A DNA stretch of 64,000 nucleotides, from contig JAKSMI010000001.1 in assembly GCA_024400635.1 (NCBI GenBank), forward strand, positions 567,534 to 631,533. Direction: 5' to 3'. Below, piece by piece: positions 55,838 through 64,000 of the stretch. Positions within the stretch are counted from its first letter, which is position 1, and each line of letters begins with the position of its first letter. The DNA is from Bacteroidales bacterium (GTDB lineage: Bacteria > Bacteroidota > Bacteroidia > Bacteroidales > WCHB1-69). Under the pieces are notes generated by a model. The model was given only the letters and a program-made list of their open reading frames with translations. It was not told the origin of the DNA and did no database searches. A program made the translations under genes and the position numbers.

Positions 55838-57664
55838 ATGCAAAACATTAGAAACATTGCTATTATAGCGCACGTCGACCACGGCAAAACCACCTTGGTG
55901 GACAGAATTTTATACCAAGCAAATCTTTTCAGAGCGAATCAACAAGCGCCAGAACTGCTGTTGGACAACAACGATTTGGAACGCGAACGCGGTATCACCA
56001 TTTTGTCCAAGAATGTTTCTGTCAGATATAAAGACGTTAAAATCAACGTCATCGACACTCCAGGCCACAGCGATTTCGGCGGCGAAGTGGAACGTGTCCT
56101 CAACATGGCCGACGGCGTGCTGCTAGTAGTCGATGCTTTTGAAGGCCCAATGCCCCAAACCCGTTTCGTTACCCAAAAAGCCATCGAACTCGGCCTGAAA
56201 CCTATCGTCGTCATCAACAAAGTCGATAAACCCAACTGCAATCCAGAACTGACTCAGGAAGCTGTTTTCGAACTGATGTTCAACCTGGGTGCCAACGACG
56301 AACAGTTGGATTTCCCAACGGTTTACGGCTCTGCCAAGCAAGGATGGATGGGACCCGACTGGCAAAAACCAACCAATGACATTTCATATCTGTTAGACCA
56401 AATCATCGAACATATTCCCGCACCGAAAACCGAACCGGGTACCCTCCAAATGATGATTTCTTCCTTGGATTATTCTTCCTACGTTGGCCGTATCGCCGTA
56501 GGTCGTATTAAACGCGGTTCCTTAGAATGGGGCCAAAACGTCTCTTTGGTAAAACGCGACGGTTCTGTCGTAAGTTCCAAAGTAAAGGAACTATACGTTT
56601 TTGAAGGTTTAGGAAAAGAAAAAATCAAAACCCCAATTCAAGCGGGTGAGTTGTGCGCCGTTTTGGGTCTTGATGATTTCGAAATCGGTGATACCGTTGC
56701 CGATGCCGAAAATCCCGAAGGCCTGACTCCCATCAAGGTGGATGAACCTACGATGAGCATGTTGTTCACCATCAACAACTCGCCATTCTTCGGCAAAGAA
56801 GGCAAATACGTCACTTCACGCCACCTGCGCGACAGACTTTTCCTCGAATTGGAAAAAAACCTGGCTTTACGTATCGAAGAGACCAACTCTCCTGATATGC
56901 TCAACGTCTATGGTCGCGGTATTCTGCACTTGTCAGTACTCATTGAAACGATGCGCCGTGAGGGATACGAATTGCAAGTAGGTCAGCCTCAGGTCATCAT
57001 CAAAGAAATCGACGGACAGAAATGCGAACCCATCGAACAATTGACGGTTTTGGTTCCCGAAGAGTTCTCCAGCCGCGTCATCGACTTTGTCACCCGCCGT
57101 AAAGGCGATTTGTTGAATATCGACACCGTCAACGACCGAGTTCATCTTGATTTCCAGATTCCTTCACGCGGCATTATCGGTTTGCGCAACCAAGTACTCA
57201 CCGCCACTGAAGGCGAAGCCATTATGTCTCACCGCTTTCTTGAATTCCAACCTTGGAAGGGCGATATTCCCGGCCGCCATTCTGGTGCCCTCATCGCTAT
57301 GGAAACAGGACAAAGCTATCCTTACGCCATCGACAAACTGCAAGACCGCGGACGCTTCTTCATCGAACCCAACGACCAAGTCTATGCCGGACAGGTTATC
57401 GGTGAACACATCCGCCAGGACGACCTCGTCATCAACGTTTGCAAGTCGAAAAAACTTTCGAACATGCGTGCGGCAGGTAGCGACGAAAAAATGCACATCG
57501 CACCAGCCATCAAGCTGTCGCTCGAAGAATATATGGAATTCATCGGTTCTGACGAATACTTGGAAATCACTCCGAAGTCATTGCGCCTCCGCAAAATCAT
57601 CCTCGACGAAACCGAACGCAAACGCCAGAATATCAGACTGCAACAAATGCAAGAGAATAAATAG
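55838..57664 (+). CDS. typA: Translational GTPase TypA/BipA
   Basis: A 608-residue ribosome-associated GTPase of the EF-G family. The start chosen is ATG 55838 ([20 protein letters not shown]); the open frame extends to 55526 but crosses repeats and lies before the promoter. G1 is AHVDHGKT at residues 11-18, G3 is DTPGH, and G4 is NKVD. The BipA-specific C-terminus ([37 protein letters not shown]) is present. It acts in ribosome assembly and stress adaptation. folB follows 58 bp later. Confidence 0.97.
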   Translation: MQNIRNIAIIAHVDHGKTTLVDRILYQANLFRANQQAPELLLDNNDLERERGITILSKNVSVRYKDVKINVIDTPGHSDFGGEVERVLNMADGVLLVVDAFEGPMPQTRFVTQKAIELGLKPIVVINKVDKPNCNPELTQEAVFELMFNLGANDEQLDFPTVYGSAKQGWMGPDWQKPTNDISYLLDQIIEHIPAPKTEPGTLQMMISSLDYSSYVGRIAVGRIKRGSLEWGQNVSLVKRDGSVVSSKVKELYVFEGLGKEKIKTPIQAGELCAVLGLDDFEIGDTVADAENPEGLTPIKVDEPTMSMLFTINNSPFFGKEGKYVTSRHLRDRLFLELEKNLALRIEETNSPDMLNVYGRGILHLSVLIETMRREGYELQVGQPQVIIKEIDGQKCEPIEQLTVLVPEEFSSRVIDFVTRRKGDLLNIDTVNDRVHLDFQIPSRGIIGLRNQVLTATEGEAIMSHRFLEFQPWKGDIPGRHSGALIAMETGQSYPYAIDKLQDRGRFFIEPNDQVYAGQVIGEHIRQDDLVINVCKSKKLSNMRAAGSDEKMHIAPAIKLSLEEYMEFIGSDEYLEITPKSLRLRKIILDETERKRQNIRLQQMQENK

Positions 57665-57722
57665 CAATCTATTTTTTCAATAAACACTGCAGACTTTATT
57701 GTCTTTATCAATATCACAAATT

Positions 57723-58076
57723 ATGAAGAGCAAAATTGCCCTATCGGGAATGGAATTTTATGCCTACCATGGATGTTTTGACGAAGAAAAAACCATCGGC
57801 ACCCATTTCAAGGTTGATGTTTGTCTGCATTGTGATGTCACCGATGCGGCAGCCAACGACGACTTAAGCAAGACCGTCAACTACCAGCAGGTGCATGCCA
57901 TCGTTGCGGAAGTGATGAAAGAATCGGTAAATACTCTGGAGGCATTGTCGTATAAAATCATCAAAAGTCTGAAAGAAAGTTTCCAAATCATCGAAAAAGC
58001 GGAAGTCACAGTTTACAAAATGAACCCCGCCATTGGTGGCAAAACTTTGTGGGCTTCAGTTACGGTGGAAGAATAA
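57723..58076 (+). CDS. folB: Dihydroneopterin aldolase
   Basis: A 117-residue FolB that converts 7,8-dihydroneopterin to 6-hydroxymethyl-dihydropterin and glycolaldehyde in folate synthesis. ATG 57723 is preferred over the in-frame 57699. Motifs: GMEFYAYHGCFDEEKTIGTHF (20-residue core at about 9-29, with the catalytic Tyr and Glu), DLSKTVNYQQVHAIV, and the C-terminal KMNPAIGGKTLWASV. The length is normal. Confidence 0.93.
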   Translation: MKSKIALSGMEFYAYHGCFDEEKTIGTHFKVDVCLHCDVTDAAANDDLSKTVNYQQVHAIVAEVMKESVNTLEALSYKIIKSLKESFQIIEKAEVTVYKMNPAIGGKTLWASVTVEE

Positions 58077-58162
58077 ACGACTAAGAATCAACAGATTATC
58101 AGCCAATGATTTTTAGGAAAGAAAAAAAATCCTTGAGGTTTTGCCAATTCAATAAAATATTG

Positions 58163-58170
58163 TATTTTTG
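58163..58170 (+). promoter_or_regulatory. -7 box for tRNA-Cys
   Basis: TATTTTTG followed by CAG, 12 bp before the tRNA. Confidence 0.6.
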
Positions 58171-58182
58171 CAGTCTCAAAAG

Positions 58183-58256
58183 GGTCTCTTGGCCGAGTGG
58201 CTAGGCACTGGTCTGCAAAACCAGGTACTCCAGTTCGAGTCTGGAAGAGACCTCCA
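58183..58256 (+). tRNA. tRNA-Cys (anticodon GCA)
   Basis: The acceptor stem GGTCTCT pairs with AGAGACC, the anticodon arm is CTGGT-CTGCAAA-ACCAG with anticodon GCA at 58215-58217, and the T arm CCAG-TTCGAGT-CTGG is present. A CCA end is encoded. Confidence 0.95.
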
Positions 58257-58288
58257 AAAAAGCGGAATGATGAATTCCGCTTTTTTTG
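58256..58288 (+). terminator. Terminator after tRNA-Cys
   Basis: AGCGGAAT and ATTCCGCT form a stem flanked by A and T runs, beginning at the tRNA 3' end. Confidence 0.85.
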
Positions 58289-58332
58289 TTGTTCACGAGC
58301 CTCGCTTTCGCGCAGCTCGTTTTTTTGATTTC

Positions 58333-58755
58333 CTACTTTAACTTTACCGCATAAAAATCGAAATCCTTCGTCAACTTCTTATCCAGCAATTTTATCACTA
58401 AATAATATATGGCAATAAGGATGATGGCGGCGACCACGCTCAGCCATTCAATGTGCGTAATTGCGTAAGTGCCGAAAAGGCCGCCCACCAGCATCAGGAA
58501 AGGCAACACATACCCCAAGACCACTGCCTTGCGTGCCACATTCTGCCGCATCTCAATGTTAACCGACTCGCCAACAATGAAACTGTCGCCCGGCAACACT
58601 TTCGCCTCAATGATTTCATTCTTCTTCTCGGTAATGTTACACAGACTCTTGGCAGCGCAGCCACCACACGCCGAACTCACCACAATCTCCACCGCCACCT
58701 GGCCCTCGGAAACGCCACGCACTATTCCTTCCTTACAAACTTGATTTTCACTCAT
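58333..58755 (-). CDS. SoxR-reducing-system / RseC-MucC family membrane protein
   Basis: A 140-residue protein starting MSENQVCKEGIVRGV. The longer frame from 58803 is rejected because it would begin above the -7 box at 58774-58781. A Cys cluster (SACGGCAAKSLC at about 28-39) is followed by two membrane helices at about 77-97 and 101-121, the RseC/RnfB-associated layout. The family modulates sigma-E signalling or SoxR reduction and often sits with rnf genes. No rnf gene is seen at this end of the window. Confidence 0.85.
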   Translation of the reverse strand: MSENQVCKEGIVRGVSEGQVAVEIVVSSACGGCAAKSLCNITEKKNEIIEAKVLPGDSFIVGESVNIEMRQNVARKAVVLGYVLPFLMLVGGLFGTYAITHIEWLSVVAAIILIAIYYLVIKLLDKKLTKDFDFYAVKLK

Positions 58756-58773
58756 ATTTTGAAATGTAAAATA

Positions 58774-58781
58774 CAAAAGTA
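58774..58781 (-). promoter_or_regulatory. -7 box for the RseC-like gene
   Basis: TACTTTTG on the minus strand, 18 bp before ATG 58755. Confidence 0.5.
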
Positions 58782-58902
58782 GAGAAAAAACTCCGAAATT
58801 CATCCAACAATTTCCGACAATAAATTAAATATTTATCGTATCTATTTGATTATCAGAAAGAAAAAAATTATTGTTTTATACGCCCCAGAAAAAATTTTGT
58901 TC

Positions 58903-58910
58903 TACCTTTG
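58903..58910 (+). promoter_or_regulatory. -7 box for the YtrA-type ABC operon
   Basis: TACCTTTG followed by CG, two bases before the operator palindrome. Confidence 0.6.
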
Positions 58911-58912
58911 CG

Positions 58913-58934
58913 GTGTACTATCTATATAGTACAC
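58913..58934. promoter_or_regulatory. Palindromic operator for the GntR (YtrA-type) regulator
   Basis: GTGTACTAT-CTAT-ATAGTACAC is a perfect 9-bp inverted repeat that covers the expected transcription start. It resembles the GTACTA/TAGTAC operators of YtrA-subfamily regulators. The GntR gene at 60520 in the same operon is the likely ligand-responsive repressor. Confidence 0.75.
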
Positions 58935-58986
58935 TATAACTGTAAAACTGTTCGAAAACATCATTAAAAACATAAATATTAGCCTT

Positions 58987-59823
58987 ATGATTAATTTAGA
59001 AAACGTCAGTTTCAGTTATCGCAAGGGGCGTCCCTTGTTCGATGACTTGAGTTTGAGAATGCCGGCGGGGCACATTTGCGGCCTTTTGGGCAAGAATGGC
59101 GCCGGCAAGACCACCCTGCTACGTCTGATGACCGGCCTCAACTTCGCTCAAAGCGGCACTGTCACTACGCTTGATGAAAACGCCGCATTGAGAAAACCCG
59201 AAATGTTGAAAGACATCTATTTCCTTACCGAAGAAATGCCGGTGTCGATGTTCACTGCCCGTAAATACGCCAAATATTACGCACCGTTTTACGAAAATTT
59301 CAGTTTCGAGCAATACGAAGAATATCTTCATCTTTTCGAGGTTCCCTCGATGGACGACAAAATCCACCGTCTGTCATTGGGGCAGAAAAAGAAAGTGTTC
59401 ATCAGTTTTGCCTTAGCCACCAACACCAGGATTTTGCTGATGGACGAGCCTACCAACGGACTTGACATACCCGCAAAAGCCACTTTCCGTCGTCTGCTGT
59501 CGATGGCCGCCAACGATGAGCGCCTCATCCTCATTTCCACGCATCAGGTTCGCGATCTGCACAGCCTTATCGACAGCATTGTCATCGTAGAAGATGGTCA
59601 AGTTCTGCTGAACGCCGACAACGAGCGCATCACCCGCAAATTATGCTTTAAGGTACGCGAAGACATTACCGACGAGCCGATTCTATATTGCGAAGAAACC
59701 TTGCGCGGAGACCTGCTCGTGTGTGAAAACATTTACAACGTTGAAAGCAAACTCGACATCGAACTGCTGTTCAACGCCGTTATGCATAATAAAAAGCGCA
59801 TTGCGGAAATTTTCAACCATTAA
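58987..59823 (+). CDS. ABC transporter ATP-binding protein
   Basis: A 278-residue ATPase. Walker A is GLLGKNGAGKTTLLRLM at about residues 34-50, signature LSLGQKKKVFISFAL near 130, Walker B RILLMDEPTNGLD and the H-loop ISTHQVRD. It matches the YtrB-like exporter class. With the following membrane protein it should form a transporter of unknown substrate. Such operons often respond to cell-wall antibiotics. The operator sits upstream. Confidence 0.92.
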   Translation: MINLENVSFSYRKGRPLFDDLSLRMPAGHICGLLGKNGAGKTTLLRLMTGLNFAQSGTVTTLDENAALRKPEMLKDIYFLTEEMPVSMFTARKYAKYYAPFYENFSFEQYEEYLHLFEVPSMDDKIHRLSLGQKKKVFISFALATNTRILLMDEPTNGLDIPAKATFRRLLSMAANDERLILISTHQVRDLHSLIDSIVIVEDGQVLLNADNERITRKLCFKVREDITDEPILYCEETLRGDLLVCENIYNVESKLDIELLFNAVMHNKKRIAEIFNH

Positions 59824-59836
59824 AAATCAGAATACC

Positions 59837-60520
59837 ATGAGTTTAAATAGAATTTTTTCATTGATAAAATTAGAAATTGCGGAAATGGGGAACCGTTTAT
59901 GGTGGATTATTCTCATCATATTCGCTTGCTGCGGCATCTTCTCATTTTCAGATATGTTTATATTTTTTTATATGGGCATAATTGTTGTACTATTGAACAA
60001 TCTTCACCACAGGTTGTCATCATCGCAAACAATAATGCCATATTTGATGATTCCAGCATCCACAGCCGAAAAAGTCATAGCTAACGGTATTATCGTCTAC
60101 ATTATTTACAACATATTGATTATCGCCTTAGGATTGATGGGGATTTATATCGGTGGTTTGGTGAAAAGTCACCTATTTCAAGTTCCTTATTACTGGGAAT
60201 GGCCCATCGGTATTTCCGAAATATTATGGTGCAATGTTTTCTTGTCCGCAATGTTTTTCAGTTCCATCTACTTTAGAAATAATGGCATAGTAAAAGGCTG
60301 TCTGATTCTCGTCGGATTTATGCTGTTGCTTAGCGTCATTGATTGGGCAATTTTATCCGTAATTTTAAGCAGATCTATTTACGAAGGCAACATAGGCTTT
60401 TTCGGGAGCGGGGAACCAAGTATATTGAATCATAAATGGGTGATTTCCATTTTGGGAGTGTTAGCTTTCTTGTTTTTCAATTTCATGTCGTGGCTTAGAC
60501 TACGAGAAACGGAGTTATAA
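59837..60520 (+). CDS. ABC transporter membrane subunit
   Basis: A 227-residue protein starting at ATG 59837 (MSLNRIFSLIKLEIAEMGNR), 13 bp after the ATPase gene. The in-frame ATG at 59723 lies inside it. About six membrane helices are visible. The sequence family is not recognised beyond position; it is the likely permease partner of the ATPase. It shares TAATG with the GntR start. Confidence 0.75.
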   Translation: MSLNRIFSLIKLEIAEMGNRLWWIILIIFACCGIFSFSDMFIFFYMGIIVVLLNNLHHRLSSSQTIMPYLMIPASTAEKVIANGIIVYIIYNILIIALGLMGIYIGGLVKSHLFQVPYYWEWPIGISEILWCNVFLSAMFFSSIYFRNNGIVKGCLILVGFMLLLSVIDWAILSVILSRSIYEGNIGFFGSGEPSILNHKWVISILGVLAFLFFNFMSWLRLRETEL

Positions 60521-60879
60521 TGAATTTCAACGACAACAAAGCCATCTATTTGCAGATTGCCGAATGGGTTTTTGAGCAAATTCTAAACGGAAAATGGAAC
60601 GAAGGCGACCGCATCTATTCAGTACGCGAAATGGGCATGGCTCTGGAAGTGAATCCAAACACTGTCCTCCGCGCCTACGATCTGCTCCAACAACTGGAAA
60701 TCGTCATCAACAAACGCGGCATCGGTTTCTTCGTCAGTGAAGACGCCAAGACAAAGATTCTGAACCACAGAAAGAAACAATTCATTGAAAACGAAGTCCC
60801 CGTTTTCTTTAAAACAATGAAAATGTTGCAGATGGATTGGTCTGAAATGGAAAAAATCTTTCGCGAATACCAAGAATAA
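60520..60879 (+). CDS. GntR-family regulator, YtrA subfamily
   Basis: A 119-residue regulator with an N-terminal winged helix (DRIYSVREMGMALEVNPNTV then LRAYDLLQ at about 27-54) and a short C-terminal helical dimerisation part without a large effector domain, typical of YtrA proteins. It is the last gene of the ABC operon, an unusual place as YtrA-type regulators are more often first. It probably represses the operon through the palindrome at 58913-58934. Confidence 0.9.
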   Translation: MNFNDNKAIYLQIAEWVFEQILNGKWNEGDRIYSVREMGMALEVNPNTVLRAYDLLQQLEIVINKRGIGFFVSEDAKTKILNHRKKQFIENEVPVFFKTMKMLQMDWSEMEKIFREYQE

Positions 60880-60903
60880 ATAGAAAAATACTGACAATAT
60901 TTG

Positions 60904-60911
60904 TATCTTTG
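60904..60911 (+). promoter_or_regulatory. -7 box for the small membrane protein gene
   Basis: TATCTTTG followed by CAAAT, 67 bp before ATG 60979. Confidence 0.5.
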
Positions 60912-60978
60912 CAAATTAAATTATTGTCGGTACTGAATTTTAAATTAGTTCAAAATCAATAATTTAAATTTAGAAACG

Positions 60979-61149
60979 ATGAAAAAATATACGAATAAAA
61001 TATTGCTATGCATTGCGGCCATCATATTGATAATCAACATCGTAACTTTAACTTATGCTATTAAATATTCCTACTCTACAGCAGAGGATGAGATTTCGCA
61101 AGACTACGACGAAGATTATGAATATGAAGATGTCATTTATGAGGAATGA
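60979..61149 (+). CDS. Small single-pass membrane protein (56 aa)
   Basis: MKKYTNKILLCIAAIILIIN begins a 56-residue ORF with one membrane helix (about residues 8-28) and a strongly acidic, Tyr-rich C-terminus (EISQDYDEDYEYEDVIYEE). It has its own promoter box and lies 84 bp before the M16 peptidase gene. I recognise no family. The acidic tail may be cytoplasmic or periplasmic. Confidence 0.55.
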   Translation: MKKYTNKILLCIAAIILIINIVTLTYAIKYSYSTAEDEISQDYDEDYEYEDVIYEE

Positions 61150-61233
61150 CAATTCTAAACGAAATGACACCAAGACTTCATCTCATTGCAATAATAATAG
61201 TTAATTATTCATATTAAACATAAAAACATAAAA

Positions 61234-64000
61234 ATGAAGAGAGTAATAGTTTTCACCTTTTTGATTTTCGCCTGGACACTTGTTTTTGGACAGACTGGAA
61301 AATTGGAAGTCAGAACTGCATATTTGAACAATGGGATGAAAGTCTTGTTGTGTGAGGACCATTCAAAATCAGAGATTTACGGTGGTGTTTGCGTTCATGC
61401 CGGCAGCAAGAACGACCCTGCCGATGCCACGGGCATGGCACATTATCTCGAGCACATGATGTTCAAGGGCACTAACAAAATCGGCACTTTGGACTGGAAA
61501 GCCGAGAAGCCGCTGATAGACCAGATTTCAAAACTTTACGACGAACTGGCCGCCTCAACCAACGACAAAGAGAAAAAAGCCATCTTGAAAAACATCAACA
61601 AGTTGAGTGCAGAAGCTGCGCAATATGCCATTCCTAACGAAGTGGACGCCATCCTCGGACAGATTGGCAGCACGAATGTTAACGCTTTCACCAGCAATGA
61701 CATCACAGTTTACCACAACATTTTTCCTTCAGGAGAACTTGAAAAATGGTCAGTAATTTATGCCGAGCGTTTCCGTCAACCCGTATTCCGTCTTTTCCAA
61801 TCGGAATTAGAAGCGGTTTACGAAGAATACAACATGTATTCTGATGATCCTTTTTCGGTATTCAGCGAAGATGTAATGGCTGCTGCATTCCCCAATCACC
61901 CTTATGGCATTTCCGTCATCGGCTATCCCGAACACATCAAAAATCCGAGCATGTCGAAGATGCACGAATTTTTCAGGACTTACTACGTGCCCGCCAACAT
62001 GACGTTGGTTTTAGTTGGTGATTTCAAGACTCAAGAAGCCATCAACATTCTCAACAACACATGGTGCGCCAACGTAACCAACAATCCCAAAGGTGGCAAT
62101 GCCTATTTTACGCCCGACAACGACAAGAAAAAAGATCTTTCCAATCCTGACAAATTCAAGAAAAATAGAGAAAAAAAGCCAGCTAAAAAACCGCTGCCGC
62201 CAGTACAGAAATTTCAAGGCCGACAAGTGATCACTACAGCCCAAACGCCCATTAAAACAGGTTGCATCCTCTACCAAACCGTTCCTTCCAAAAATATGGA
62301 TGCCACATTACTGGATTTGTGTACAAGCATTTTAAGTAACAGTTCCTCAACAGGATTAATCGACCGGCTTTGCAACGACCATCAATTGTACGCTGCTTCT
62401 TGCTACAACAATTCACTTTGTGAAGCAGGGCTTTTGGAAATCAATTACTATCCCTTAATCGAAGGTCAGACCCATGAGCAAGCAGAAGAACTTATCAATC
62501 AGTGTATCAACAGATTGAAAAGAGGCGATTTTAGCGAACAACTGTTTGAAGCTGTTAAAATGAACTATTTGAAAGACCAACAGCAGGGTTTAGAAAGCAT
62601 GTATATGAAGTTTTTCAACATCCTGTTTTTGGATATTGACAATAAGACGGTTGCCGATTATGAAAAAGAACTGGAAATGGTTAAGCAACTTAAAAAGAGC
62701 GATTTGGTTGATATTGCCAATAAATATTTTGGTGAAAACGTGCTGATTTACCGCTCGGATGTTGGCAGCAAAAAGACAAAAACCATTGAAAAGCCATCCT
62801 GGAAGCCCATTACAGCACAAAACACAGACAAACATTCGGAATTTGCTTTGAGTTTGGACCGCTACAATTCAATTCCTTCAAAAATTCAAAGAATCGATTT
62901 TGAGAAAGACGTTGCCACTGTACCCATCACCAATGCCTACAAAATGTATGCTGTCAAAAATCCTTGCAACGATATTTTTAATCTGAATTTGATTTTCGAT
63001 TACGGCACCATCAACGAACCCAATTTGGAATACGCCATCGATTATTTTGAGTTGCAAGGCACCGATAGAAAGTCTTTCGACGAATTCAGTCTGGAACTGC
63101 AAGCGCTTGGCGGAAGTATGGACTTATATGTATCTGACAACACCCTGACGATTGCCATTACGGGTTTCGACAAGGATTTTGCGAAAATCATGGCCTTGTG
63201 CAGCGAAAAGCTCAACAATCCGGGCAATGACGAGAGAAAAATCGACATTTTAGTTGAAAACCATGCCAACATGTTGAAAACGATGAAAGAAGACTGTGGT
63301 CAAATGGGACAGGCCTTATACTACTACGCTGCCTACGGTAACAATTCCCCTTTCCTGATGATGCCTACCACAATGCAAGTGAAGAAATTTAAAGGTCAGG
63401 ATTTATTGGATTTGATTCGAGAAGCCATGACGAAACCGGGGCACGCCACCTTTGCCGGCAATGTTGAAAGATCCACTGTGGTGAAAACCATCAATCAATG
63501 CTTTGCGCTCTTCAGAACATCAAAGAAGCACCCGGAATTAAAATTGAAGGCCATTGATGCCGACGATGCCAATAATGCCAACAAAAATTACAAAGTTCGC
63601 CCCGTCGAAAATTACAATGCACCAATAGTTTACGTATTACACAGTCCAAAATTCATCCAGAGCAACATCTACTTCTACATTTCAGGCAAAACCATTGACG
63701 AAGGAAATAAAGTAAAATCCTTACTCTTCAATGAATATTATGATGGCGGCATGAATAGTGTTATCTTTCAGAATATCAGAGAATTACGTTCGTTAGGTTA
63801 TTCTGCTTACGGTGCATTTAACTATGATCATTTAGACCGCCGCAATTCTTATACGACTGCTTATTTAGGAACACAGTCCGACAAAACCATTGATGGCATC
63901 AAAGCAATGAGTGAATTGCTGAAGACCTTCTACCTACAACCCGAAAAATTTGATGTTGCCAAGCAGTCATTGGTAAAACAATACGAATCCAACTATATCA
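61234..64000 (+). CDS. M16-family zinc peptidase (3' end outside window)
   Basis: The frame is open from ATG 61234 to the window end, giving at least 922 residues. A signal peptide (MKRVIVFTFLIFAWTLVFG-QT) precedes the inverted zinc motif H-Y-L-E-H in GMAHYLEHMMFKGTN (about residues 70-84), with the third ligand Glu in LEAVYEEYNMYSDDP near 211. The second half has the M16 fold without the zinc motif, as usual for the long pitrilysin/insulinase class. It is probably periplasmic and degrades peptides. Confidence 0.9.
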   Translation, partial: MKRVIVFTFLIFAWTLVFGQTGKLEVRTAYLNNGMKVLLCEDHSKSEIYGGVCVHAGSKNDPADATGMAHYLEHMMFKGTNKIGTLDWKAEKPLIDQISKLYDELAASTNDKEKKAILKNINKLSAEAAQYAIPNEVDAILGQIGSTNVNAFTSNDITVYHNIFPSGELEKWSVIYAERFRQPVFRLFQSELEAVYEEYNMYSDDPFSVFSEDVMAAAFPNHPYGISVIGYPEHIKNPSMSKMHEFFRTYYVPANMTLVLVGDFKTQEAINILNNTWCANVTNNPKGGNAYFTPDNDKKKDLSNPDKFKKNREKKPAKKPLPPVQKFQGRQVITTAQTPIKTGCILYQTVPSKNMDATLLDLCTSILSNSSSTGLIDRLCNDHQLYAASCYNNSLCEAGLLEINYYPLIEGQTHEQAEELINQCINRLKRGDFSEQLFEAVKMNYLKDQQQGLESMYMKFFNILFLDIDNKTVADYEKELEMVKQLKKSDLVDIANKYFGENVLIYRSDVGSKKTKTIEKPSWKPITAQNTDKHSEFALSLDRYNSIPSKIQRIDFEKDVATVPITNAYKMYAVKNPCNDIFNLNLIFDYGTINEPNLEYAIDYFELQGTDRKSFDEFSLELQALGGSMDLYVSDNTLTIAITGFDKDFAKIMALCSEKLNNPGNDERKIDILVENHANMLKTMKEDCGQMGQALYYYAAYGNNSPFLMMPTTMQVKKFKGQDLLDLIREAMTKPGHATFAGNVERSTVVKTINQCFALFRTSKKHPELKLKAIDADDANNANKNYKVRPVENYNAPIVYVLHSPKFIQSNIYFYISGKTIDEGNKVKSLLFNEYYDGGMNSVIFQNIRELRSLGYSAYGAFNYDHLDRRNSYTTAYLGTQSDKTIDGIKAMSELLKTFYLQPEKFDVAKQSLVKQYESNYI

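Noticed and set aside
58873..58900. GTTTTATACG followed by AAAAAATTTT resembles the CRISPR repeat start
   Set aside because: Only 10 bases match exactly in an AT-rich promoter region and the anti-repeat half is missing; likely chance.

Overview
The window is a stretch of chromosome from a member of the Bacteroidetes, most likely order Bacteroidales. Three things point there. Many genes are preceded by the Bacteroidetes-type -7 box TAnnTTTG. Secreted proteins include a 2421-residue fibronectin-type repeat protein ending in a type IX secretion (T9SS) sorting domain, and a GldB-family lipoprotein is present. The housekeeping genes (serS, rsmA, pyrH, frr, gcvH, mutS, typA) look Bacteroidetes-like. 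No genus can be fixed from sequence alone. Both window edges cut genes: an alpha-2-macroglobulin at the left and an M16 peptidase at the right.

Layout. 1-12.3 kb: A2M, a CCG-domain Fe-S protein, serS, a TPR protein, rsmA, a lipoprotein, pyrH, a 2TM protein, frr, gcvH and a CoA-disulfide reductase/rhodanese fusion. 12.3-18.3 kb: an accessory patch with a SpoU methyltransferase, a DUF4143 AAA ATPase behind three 33-bp direct repeats, a frameshifted Fibrobacter-major-domain surface protein carrying two palindromic elements in its coding frame, a hairpin cluster, the stub of a second ATPase copy, and a membrane protein/XRE regulator pair. 18.3-27.7 kb: pepE, a DHOD-like enzyme, gldB, ssb, mutS, a GT39-type glycosyltransferase, a transglutaminase-like membrane protein and a flavin reductase.

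27.8-35.2 kb: a complete type II-C CRISPR-Cas9 locus. A tracrRNA gene lies on the minus strand, then cas9 (1420 aa), a decayed Bro-N/DinD-like antirepressor gene, cas1, cas2 and an array of ten 47-bp repeats with nine spacers of 29-30 bp. The tracrRNA anti-repeat shows that the functional crRNA strand is the minus strand. In that orientation each repeat contains a promoter-like element. The outermost repeat is split by a 65-bp structured insertion. The Bro-N gene, before its internal deletion, would have overlapped the cas1 start codon by 8 bp, so it looks like a former resident member of the cas operon. I consider this the most unusual feature of the window.

35.2-64 kb: comEC, a HAD phosphatase, a MalY/PatB-type aminotransferase, the giant T9SS protein, a PurF-like protein lacking the catalytic Cys, ruvC, pepT, a GH20-like enzyme, a TPR-DedA-aroE operon, a 600-bp patch of decayed repeats, typA, folB, tRNA-Cys, an RseC-like protein, a YtrA-type ABC operon (ATPase, permease, GntR regulator) with a palindromic operator over its promoter, a 56-residue membrane protein, and the M16 peptidase. 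Short dispersed hairpin elements (GTAGAGACG...CGTCTCTAC, ACCGAGGAC...GTCCCCGGT and others) recur across the accessory patches.
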